NCBI GenBank assembly: GCA_017508315.1
Contig: JAFVZE010000200.1
Span: 1-31,309, forward strand
Direction: 5' to 3'
Source: Kiritimatiellia bacterium
GTDB lineage: Bacteria; Verrucomicrobiota; Kiritimatiellia; RFP12; UBA1067
Length of the DNA stretch: 31,309 bases
Positions 25,152-31,309 of this stretch are shown here, piece by piece; position 1 is the first letter of the stretch; every line of letters starts with the position of its first letter. The notes beneath the pieces were generated by a model. That model was not told the DNA's origin and did not search any database. It saw only the letters and a list, made by a program, of their open reading frames with translations. The position numbers and the translations under genes are program-made.

Positions 25152-25596
25152 CGATCGCCGCCTTTCTGCCCGCCCAGGCCAGCACCGCCGCCGTCACGAC
25201 CGCGGTCAACGCGCCTACGGGCAGCGATAAAAACATCCTTGCGAATATCCCGCCGTGCAGAGTCCCGATCCACGCCCACAGCCACGCCTGATAGCCCAGA
25301 AACGCGAACGCCGCCGTGCACCGCGGAAATCCGGACCACCTCGACAGCGACGCGGCGACCAGGAAGTAGCTTACGCTGGTCATCGCCGGAAGAGAGGATA
25401 TCGCGTCCTCCACCGCTCCGGCGGCGATCGCGAAAAGCGCCGCGCGCGTGGTCGAACGGCGCGAGGAAAAATACACGCACGCGCAAAGGAGCACCGGGAA
25501 ACCGACTCCGAAGAACTTAGGCAGCAGTTCCTCAAGACCCGCGCCGACAACCAGCACGAGTATCGAAAGCGTCAATTGTGCGATATCATTTCCCAC
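25138..25596 (-). CDS. mreD: Rod shape-determining protein MreD
   Basis: 152 aa from a GTG (25594-25596), which overlaps the mreC end by 11 bp; a TTG seven codons later is possible. The identification rests on position between mreC and PBP2 and on size and hydrophobicity. Hydrophobic stretches include TLSILVLVVGAGL, PVLLCACVYFSS, SVSYFLVAASLS, AFLGYQAWLWAWIGTL and VGALTAVVTAAVLAWAG, consistent with a five- or six-span inner membrane protein. MreD links MreC and MreB in the elongasome. Sequence identity in this family is low, so motif support is weak. Confidence 0.8.
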   Translation of the reverse strand: MGNDIAQLTLSILVLVVGAGLEELLPKFFGVGFPVLLCACVYFSSRRSTTRAALFAIAAGAVEDAISSLPAMTSVSYFLVAASLSRWSGFPRCTAAFAFLGYQAWLWAWIGTLHGGIFARMFLSLPVGALTAVVTAAVLAWAGRKAAIDEQG

Positions 25597-26377
25597 GACG
25601 GATGAAGACGTCCTCCAACGCCGAAAATTCGACTGCCGGCTGCACTTCACCCTCGCTCGCGAGACCCTTGCCGTCCTTGCGGACATCCAGTAAAGTGCCG
25701 ACCACGAGTCCCTTCGGGAACACCCCTCCCAGACCCGACGTTAAAACTCTGGAACGCGCCGGAATCTCCTCCGCGTTCCTCAAATGCCCCAAAACCAGCA
25801 TATCCTCTCCGCCGCCGAGGAGTATTCCCCGGGGCCTGACAGAATCTATGGTTTCGACTTCACAGGCGACTTTCACGGAAGCGTCGGTTATGAGCGCGAT
25901 TTCGGAAGTGTGCGGAGAAACCGCATCCACCCGTCCGATCAACCCCTCGGGCGAAACCACCACCGCGCCGACGGCGACACCGTCAAGCGTGCCTTTGTCC
26001 ACCCGGATCGTGTCGCGCGCCGCCGCCGCGCCGCCTTTCCTCGAGAGAACCCCAGCGGCCAGCCACGCCCCCGGCGACCTGCGGACGTAACCGAGCGCCT
26101 CCCGCAGCCGGACATTCTCGGCCTCGACCTTTTCGAGTTCTCCGCGCAGCAGAGCCAGTTCCGCGATTTCACGCTTGAGCCGGACATTCTCCGCGCTTGC
26201 CGCCGCGCCGCGGGCCATGCCGGAAATCCGCGAACAGACCTTGCGCACGAAAGACTGCCTGACCCGTTCCACCGGATACACGGCTTCCGCGGAAACCGAT
26301 CTGAACGATACCGCAAGTACCGTTCCGATCGCCGCCAAAGCAAATACCGCTATTGTTCCGGTGTTTCTGAATTTCAC
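25586..26377 (-). CDS. mreC: Rod shape-determining protein MreC
   Basis: 263 aa starting at a GTG (26375-26377) whose GTGA overlaps the mreB stop. MreC is a periplasmic scaffold that activates PBP2. It has one N-terminal membrane segment (TIAVFALAAIGTVLAVSF, 7-24), then a coiled-coil stretch rich in Glu/Leu/Arg (ENVRLKREIAELALLRGELEKVEAEN), then the beta-rich core with DTIRVDKGTLDGVAVGAVVVSPEGLIGRV and SGLGGVFPKGLVVGTL, both standard MreC sequences. It continues into mreD by overlap. Confidence 0.93.
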   Translation of the reverse strand: MKFRNTGTIAVFALAAIGTVLAVSFRSVSAEAVYPVERVRQSFVRKVCSRISGMARGAAASAENVRLKREIAELALLRGELEKVEAENVRLREALGYVRRSPGAWLAAGVLSRKGGAAAARDTIRVDKGTLDGVAVGAVVVSPEGLIGRVDAVSPHTSEIALITDASVKVACEVETIDSVRPRGILLGGGEDMLVLGHLRNAEEIPARSRVLTSGLGGVFPKGLVVGTLLDVRKDGKGLASEGEVQPAVEFSALEDVFIRRGK

Positions 26378-27411
26378 GACGCTCGCTTGTTTCTGGCGAG
26401 GAAGTCGAGTTCATTCATGACGACACCGGTACCTTCTGCGACTGCGGAAAGCGGATCGTCCGCCACCGTGACGGGCAAACCCGTCTGCGCCGCGAGGAGT
26501 TTGTCGAGACCGCGGAGCTGGGCGCTGCCGCCCGAAAGCACAAGACCGCGGTCCACGAGATCCGCCGCAAGTTCCGGTTCGCAGCGGTCGAGCGTGGAGC
26601 GAACCGCATCCACGATCAACCCTACGGGATCCTTGAGGGCGTCACGAACTTCCTCCGAGGTTATCGTCAAAGTCTTCGGCAACCCCGCCACAACATCACG
26701 GCCGCGCACTTCCATGGTCGTCTCTTCCCCGGTGGGATATGCGCTGCCGATTTGTATTTTGATCATTTCAGCCGTGCGCTCGCCGATGAGCAGATTGTAC
26801 ACGCGCTTGAGATAGTTCATTATGCAGTCGTCCATCGCGTCTCCGCCGGCCTGACGGGCGGAGTAGCTGTGGACGATTCCCGCGAGCGAGATAATTGCCA
26901 CTTCGCAGGTTCCGCCGCCTATGTCGACGATCATCGAACCGGCAGGTTCGGAGACCGGCAAACCGACTCCGATAGCCGCGGCCATAGGCTCTTCGATGAG
27001 GAAAACTTCACCGGCGCCGGCGGCGTGGGCCGCATCTTCTACGGCACGCTTTTCGACCTCGGTGATTCCGGACGGGACGGCGATCACCATCCGGGGCTTG
27101 TTGTACTTGGAGTAGAAACGTTTCGGGCAGACCTTGTTGATGAAGTACGCGATCATCGCCTCGGTTATGTCGAAATCGGCGATGACGCCGGATTTCATCG
27201 GCCGGATGGCGATGATGTTGCCGGGAGTGCGGCCGAGCATGCGCTTGGCCTCCTCTCCGACGGCGAGCACCCGCTTGGACCCGGCCTGAATCGCCACCAC
27301 CGAGGGCTCGCGCAGCACAATACCGCGATCTTTCGCGTATACGAGCGAGTTGGCGGTTCCGAGATCGATGCCGATATCGGTCGAGAATAGCGACTTGAGT
27401 TTGCCGAACAT
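26374..27411 (-). CDS. mreB: Rod shape-determining actin homologue MreB
   Basis: 345 aa, exactly the family length. MreB polymerises at the inner membrane and positions the cell-elongation machinery. Clear signatures are DIGIDLGTANSLVYAKDRGIVLREPSVVA, GRTPGNIIAIRPMKSGVIADFDITE, MVIAVPSGITEVEKRAVEDAA, EPMAAAIGVGLPV, MIVDIGGGTCEVAIISL and VLSGGSAQLRGLDKLLA, covering both ATP-binding halves. The ATG has ACAGG a few bases upstream. A good promoter lies 36 nt before it. It is the first gene of a run of ten genes that reaches 12296. Confidence 0.97.
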   Translation of the reverse strand: MFGKLKSLFSTDIGIDLGTANSLVYAKDRGIVLREPSVVAIQAGSKRVLAVGEEAKRMLGRTPGNIIAIRPMKSGVIADFDITEAMIAYFINKVCPKRFYSKYNKPRMVIAVPSGITEVEKRAVEDAAHAAGAGEVFLIEEPMAAAIGVGLPVSEPAGSMIVDIGGGTCEVAIISLAGIVHSYSARQAGGDAMDDCIMNYLKRVYNLLIGERTAEMIKIQIGSAYPTGEETTMEVRGRDVVAGLPKTLTITSEEVRDALKDPVGLIVDAVRSTLDRCEPELAADLVDRGLVLSGGSAQLRGLDKLLAAQTGLPVTVADDPLSAVAEGTGVVMNELDFLARNKRAS

Positions 27412-27441
27412 TTTACCTGTTACCGTTATTTTTCAATGATT

Positions 27442-27458
27442 ACGGATATTTTATCCGT
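27442..27458. other. Palindrome covering the mreB -10 box
   Basis: ACGGATA-TTT-TATCCGT, 7-bp perfect arms with a 3-nt centre. It encloses the whole -10 box of the predicted mreB promoter, so it could be an operator. It is followed on the plus strand by TTTT, but no plus-strand gene ends here, so a terminator is unlikely. Confidence 0.4.
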
Positions 27459-27476
27459 TTTTCCGCCATTCGTCAA
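27448..27476 (-). promoter_or_regulatory. Promoter of the mreB envelope run
   Basis: TTGACG (27471-27476) and TAAAAT (27448-27453), spacer 17 bp, on the minus strand. The -10 box is 36 nt from the mreB ATG, giving an mRNA leader of about 30 nt with AGG near the start. No other intergenic gap long enough for a clear promoter occurs until the end of the run. Confidence 0.7.
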
Positions 27477-27492
27477 TAGCGCGGACGCGCCG

Positions 27493-29409
27493 TCAGAGGA
27501 TTTCACAACTGAATTCGCCGCCCCTGAAGGTATGCTTGCTTCCGTCGGGCAGCGCGAACGAGGCTTCGTTGTCCATGCCAAGTCCGATGACGATGACACG
27601 CCACGCGCCTTTGCCGTCGGACATCTTCACTGCGCGGGTACGCCCTTTTACATCCTTGTGACGCAACTCTTCAATCGCCTCGCCGGACATGATGAACGGC
27701 TCGAGTTCGCGAAGTTTGCGGATGTTGCGGAGCATGGCCCGCTTGCGGACTTCGTATCTTTCGGGATACGGGCCGCGGAAAAGATCGTCCCACATGTAGA
27801 AGATGAATCCGCGAGCCCCCCACGAAGCCTGAAGAAGCGCAACCGCGAGCATTCCCTCTTCCGTCGGCTCGACGCCGTTTGTGTCGTAGATTTCCTTGTT
27901 CTCTCTGGCGCGCGGGCGGTAGTTCGCCTTGTTGAAGCACTGCGGGCACAGCCATGCGACCGACGGACGGCACACCGCCCATTTTCTCATGTCGGCGTCC
28001 ATTCTTTCAAGACCCTTCGAGCCGGGCGCTATCGGATAGTAGTCGGCTCCGTAGCAGTCCGATATTTTGAGATAGGCCGCCGGATCGAACAGGTTGCACT
28101 CCCACGTCGGACGGTCCGGATCCGTCTCGTTGATCATCCGGCGCATCGAATACACGTAGGGAATGAGCGTCATCGGCGCTTCGTCGGTCAGATAATACGC
28201 GAAAAGCGAAGGCTCGCGCATGAATTTCCCGATGATGTCGCGGTGCTCGGTGTAAAGAAGATCCTTGCGGTGGTGCCAGCCCGTGACGTTGAGCATGAGT
28301 TTGATGCCGTTATCCTCAAGTATCCTGAACACCCGCGGAAAGTACTTCTCTCCCCAGTTGAAAAACCAATACTCGAGAAGCAGATTCGCGCTGGCCGCTT
28401 TCCACTCGGCCATGGCCGTTTCGAATTTTCCGATGTCGCGGCTGTGGCCGAACGACGCGAAAAACCCGAGCGGCATGAAAGGCTTCCCGTCAAGAAGCGC
28501 AATTCCATTCTCCGTCACGAACGTTCCGCCGGGCCCCGGCTTCACCGTCGGCAGAACCTTCACATCGATCTCGTTCCTCGCGCAGACCTTGCCCGTTTTG
28601 GAATCCGACACCGACGCGCGCAGTTTGCCGCGCCCTTTATAGCCGATGCGGTTTGCGAAACTTACGGTAAAGGAACCGTCGACACCGCGCACCTCCCGCT
28701 TCGAGAGCACCTTTCCGCTCTCCGAAAGAAGTTCGATGTTGAACACCGGCTTTCCGCCCTTCGGCAAAACCTCCCCGGAATAGGCCGAATAGAACCTCAC
28801 GCGCGGATTGTCCGAAAACACGTAGTTGTGCGTCGGCCAGACGTTCGTGAAGAGCCACGCCGGCTCATCCTCTTCGAGGAACACGTCGTCGAACTCCACA
28901 TACTCGTCCATGCCGGTGCAGACGCGGGATGCCGCATCCGCCGCGAGCGCGATGGTGGCGAACACGTTGCGGTCGGAGTCGTTCGACTTGGGGACGAACG
29001 TCACCCATTTGCGCTTCCATCCCTCCGTAAGCTCCTCCTCGGTCACGTTCCAGCAGCCCTGAAGATGCGTGCCGTTGCCGTACGATTCCCAGAAACAGTG
29101 GGCGAACACCTTGCCGTGCGGCCGGTAGCTGAAGCCGAACTTGTAGCGCTTTCCGGCCACGGGCTTGAAGTCAGTCTTGAAATCGTAGCGGATCTTGCCG
29201 TTTTTGGCGCGGCACGGAAAAAGCCGAAGCCCGCCCGACGTCGAATAGCCAAGTCCGCCCGCGATCTCGACGCCGTTCTTCTCGCCGTGGAATTTCGAGA
29301 CGTCCTCGAAACCGGCGTTCTCGAACGCCTCAATGCTCCTGCCGGCCTGCGCGCTCCACGCAACCGCGACCGCCGCCGCGGCGGCAAATACGGTTTTTGA
29401 TTTATTCAT
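27493..29409 (-). CDS. Secreted glycoside-hydrolase-like protein (paralogue 1)
   Basis: 638 aa from an ATG with GGGAG about 8 nt upstream. A Sec signal ends near residue 22 (WSAQA). Residues about 25-180 look like a carbohydrate-binding jellyroll; about 190-290 is an Ig-like domain beginning WPTHNYVFSDNPRVRFYS. The barrel begins FVTENGIALLDGKPFMPLGFFASF (297-320). YYLTDEAP (405-412) carries a Glu410 candidate acid/base at the position of the NE(P) motif of clan GH-A enzymes. It is strongly similar in layout to the gene just upstream. I cannot assign a GH family number. The mreB run begins 81 bp after its stop. Confidence 0.65.
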   Translation of the reverse strand: MNKSKTVFAAAAAVAVAWSAQAGRSIEAFENAGFEDVSKFHGEKNGVEIAGGLGYSTSGGLRLFPCRAKNGKIRYDFKTDFKPVAGKRYKFGFSYRPHGKVFAHCFWESYGNGTHLQGCWNVTEEELTEGWKRKWVTFVPKSNDSDRNVFATIALAADAASRVCTGMDEYVEFDDVFLEEDEPAWLFTNVWPTHNYVFSDNPRVRFYSAYSGEVLPKGGKPVFNIELLSESGKVLSKREVRGVDGSFTVSFANRIGYKGRGKLRASVSDSKTGKVCARNEIDVKVLPTVKPGPGGTFVTENGIALLDGKPFMPLGFFASFGHSRDIGKFETAMAEWKAASANLLLEYWFFNWGEKYFPRVFRILEDNGIKLMLNVTGWHHRKDLLYTEHRDIIGKFMREPSLFAYYLTDEAPMTLIPYVYSMRRMINETDPDRPTWECNLFDPAAYLKISDCYGADYYPIAPGSKGLERMDADMRKWAVCRPSVAWLCPQCFNKANYRPRARENKEIYDTNGVEPTEEGMLAVALLQASWGARGFIFYMWDDLFRGPYPERYEVRKRAMLRNIRKLRELEPFIMSGEAIEELRHKDVKGRTRAVKMSDGKGAWRVIVIGLGMDNEASFALPDGSKHTFRGGEFSCEIL

Positions 29410-29443
29410 CTCTTTCTCCCGATATGTTTTGCCATGCCGCTTT

Positions 29444-31309
29444 TTATCTGCGGAGAATGTCGCAGGTGAATTCTTTCCCGGAGTAGACGTACAACTCGCC
29501 GTTTCTCTTCACGTTTCCGCACGTCGGCGTCAGCTCTCCGAACGGCTTGGGCAGTCTGAACGAACACTTGTTGTCGCGGGTAAGACCGTAGACCAGGACT
29601 CTGAGCCCGCCTTTGCCGTCGGTCAGCGCCACCACCCTGGATTTGCCCTTTCTGTCGTCGTGATCGATTTCAAGTATTTTCCTGCCGCTGACGATGAAAG
29701 GCTCCAGGTCTTTCATCGCCGCGCCGACGCGCTTCACCTTCTCCCAGCGTTTTTCGTACCATTCCGGGAAAGGCCCGCGGTAGATGTCGAAATACGAATA
29801 GAACGCGAACCCCTTTACTCCGTTGGCGACGAACGAAAGCGCCACGGCAAGCATTTCATTCTCTTCCGGTTCACGGCCGGATTTGAGATAGACTTCCCTG
29901 TCGTCCCGCGCACCGCGGCGGTAGTTCGCCCAGTTGACCGCCTGCGGCGCGTGCCAGGAAGCGGCCGGCCGACAGGCTCCGGCCCGGCGCATGTAACCGT
30001 CCGTGCCTTCCAGCGAACAGTCCTTGCGCTCGGAAACGGGATACGAATCGCCGCCCTGCACGTCCGAAACCGGCAGATACGGCGGCGGGCTCATGATGTT
30101 GCAGGCGTGGACGATGTGCCCGGGAGTCGCCTCGTTGAGCGTGCGGCGGATTTTCTCGAGAATCGGAATCTTGTCCTCGCTCGCCTCGTCCATTATGTAC
30201 CAGCCGAGCACCGCCGGATACTTCGCGAGCTCCAGCGCCTGCGGAACGATCTCGTGGAGCTTGTCCGGTTTCTGCTGATAGCCCGCGAAATCGTCGGCGA
30301 GGACGCGGATCTTGTACTTCTCGCAAAGTCCGTAGAAAAATTCACGGTCCTCTTTTCTGCGCAAGGTGTAGGTATGGTAGTCGATGAGGAAGTTGAAGCC
30401 CGCCTCGTGGATGCGCCTGAGGTGGTATTCCACTTCCTCCCTGGTGTATTTCGAAAGTTTGGCGAGATCGGAATAGAACCCGAGCGGCATGAAGGGTCTG
30501 CCGTCGATGATCGCGCGTCCGCGCTCGTCGATGAACACCTCGCCCTTCTTCGGCCGGTAGGTCGGCGCGACCGTGACCTCGCGGCTGCGGCGCGCGACTT
30601 CCTTTCCGTTGTTGAAAAGTATCGCCGTAAGCGTCGCCGCGCCTTCATGTTTCAGTTCTCCGAACTCGACGCTTACAACCCCATCGACCTCTTCCGCCTT
30701 GGCCTTCGCCAGCACTTTTCCGCCGGGGAGACGGAGTTCCAGCTCGTATTCCGCCTTGGCGTCCGCCGGCAGGAACGGCCCGATGAACGACGAATAGGCG
30801 CGCACGCGTCCGCGCTCGCTGAAAATCTTGTTGTGCGTCGGCCAGGTGTTGCAGAAATTCCATATCGGCTCGTCCGTCTTCAATTTGGCATTATCGAAAT
30901 CGATATGGTTTTCCGGTTTGCCGACATCGATTTTCCGGTTGGGATCGAGAAGCGCGAAAAGAATGAAGCGCAGTTTCTCTTTTCCCGCGTCAAGATCGCG
31001 TTTAGGCACAAACGCCAACTCCTCGCGGAACCATCCCCCTCCGATGTCGATCGACTTGCGCCCCCAGTAGCCCTCGTATTTCTTCGTTTCGGGATTGGTG
31101 GTCTCAAGCGCTATCTGCTCGAGAACCTCCTTGGAATTGTTGCGCGTCTCCACCGAAAAGATGTAGCGTTCGCCCTTCTTGAGTTTCAGCGTCTTTTTGA
31201 CCGGAAACTCGAACGAATGCCGCACGAATCCCGACATCCGCGCCCCTCCGTTGCCGTTGAAGCCGAATCCGCGGGCGGCTTCGGTGTACTTGTCGAGCCG
31301 ACCGTGCGC
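29444..31309 (-). CDS. Glycoside-hydrolase-like protein (paralogue 2, N-terminus cut)
   Basis: 622 codons visible; the frame is open to the right edge, so the signal peptide and start lie outside. An internal Met at 31237 is not the start: codons before it (HGRLDKYTEAARGFGFNG) align with residues 41-58 of paralogue 1. Shared landmarks are WPTHNKIFSERGRVRAYSS, FIDERGRAIIDGRPFMPLGFYSD and WYIMDEAS, where the Glu of the DE pair matches Glu410 of paralogue 1. Paralogue 1 follows after 34 bp in the same direction, so this looks like a tandem duplication in one transcription unit. Substrate and GH family are unknown. Confidence 0.65.
   Translation of the reverse strand, partial: AHGRLDKYTEAARGFGFNGNGGARMSGFVRHSFEFPVKKTLKLKKGERYIFSVETRNNSKEVLEQIALETTNPETKKYEGYWGRKSIDIGGGWFREELAFVPKRDLDAGKEKLRFILFALLDPNRKIDVGKPENHIDFDNAKLKTDEPIWNFCNTWPTHNKIFSERGRVRAYSSFIGPFLPADAKAEYELELRLPGGKVLAKAKAEEVDGVVSVEFGELKHEGAATLTAILFNNGKEVARRSREVTVAPTYRPKKGEVFIDERGRAIIDGRPFMPLGFYSDLAKLSKYTREEVEYHLRRIHEAGFNFLIDYHTYTLRRKEDREFFYGLCEKYKIRVLADDFAGYQQKPDKLHEIVPQALELAKYPAVLGWYIMDEASEDKIPILEKIRRTLNEATPGHIVHACNIMSPPPYLPVSDVQGGDSYPVSERKDCSLEGTDGYMRRAGACRPAASWHAPQAVNWANYRRGARDDREVYLKSGREPEENEMLAVALSFVANGVKGFAFYSYFDIYRGPFPEWYEKRWEKVKRVGAAMKDLEPFIVSGRKILEIDHDDRKGKSRVVALTDGKGGLRVLVYGLTRDNKCSFRLPKPFGELTPTCGNVKRNGELYVYSGKEFTCDILRR

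Noticed and set aside
27442..27462. Intrinsic terminator on the plus strand (palindrome followed by T-run)
   Set aside because: No plus-strand gene ends upstream of it, and the stem is AT-rich. Operator or chance is more likely.
27436..29400. 654-residue plus-strand open reading frame
   Set aside because: Antisense of the secreted glycoside-hydrolase-like gene, which has a signal peptide, a Shine-Dalgarno sequence and a paralogue.
1..31309. Search by eye for CRISPR arrays, tRNA or rRNA genes, insertion sequences and phage genes
   Set aside because: No repeat-spacer pattern, cloverleaf-like segment, transposase or phage protein was seen.

Overview
The window is GC-rich, very compact bacterial DNA from a Gram-negative organism with lipopolysaccharide: it encodes LpxK and LptD, MurJ, and the rod-shape machinery MreBCD/PBP2/RodA. 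Secreted glycoside-hydrolase-like proteins with Tat or Sec signals, a Hanks-type Ser/Thr kinase and many gene pairs overlapping by 4 bp fit the PVC group (Lentisphaerota, Kiritimatiellota or Verrucomicrobiota). That placement is inference; there is no rRNA or other phylogenetic marker here. I see no tRNA, rRNA, CRISPR array, insertion sequence or phage gene.

Layout. (A) 1-5468, minus strand: a run read from a promoter near 5500 leftward. It holds a secreted glycoside-hydrolase-like protein, a YihY/BrkB membrane protein, an RmlD-type reductase, an exported metallo-beta-lactamase-fold protein and the N-terminus of a Tat-exported enolase-superfamily-like protein cut by the window edge. (B) 5609-12120, plus strand: two small paralogous lipoproteins, HisC, a phenylacetate-CoA-ligase-like enzyme, then a signalling trio of histidine kinase, NtrC-type response regulator and Ser/Thr kinase joined by 4-bp overlaps. 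(C) 12296-27411, minus strand: one continuous envelope-biogenesis run mreB-mreC-mreD-PBP2-rodA-rng-lptD-lpxK-murJ, ending with a large GH2-like secreted protein. (D) 27493-31309, minus strand: two paralogous secreted glycoside-hydrolase-like proteins, the upstream one cut by the right edge.

How the genes work together. Region C puts the elongasome (MreBCD, PBP2, RodA), the lipid II flippase (MurJ) and late lipid A/LPS steps (LpxK, LptD) in one co-directional unit, which suggests joint expression of peptidoglycan elongation and outer-membrane assembly. Regions A and D look like polysaccharide-degrading or sugar-handling modules.

Most notable: (1) the NtrC-type regulator keeps its ATPase motifs but its sigma-54-contacting GAFTGA loop reads WAFTDA; (2) LptD lacks most of its N-terminal periplasmic jellyroll; (3) the two divergent promoters at 5476-5601 each place the -10 box exactly 7 nt before the ATG, predicting leaderless mRNAs; (4) eleven gene junctions are 4-bp stop/start overlaps, several using GTG or TTG starts.
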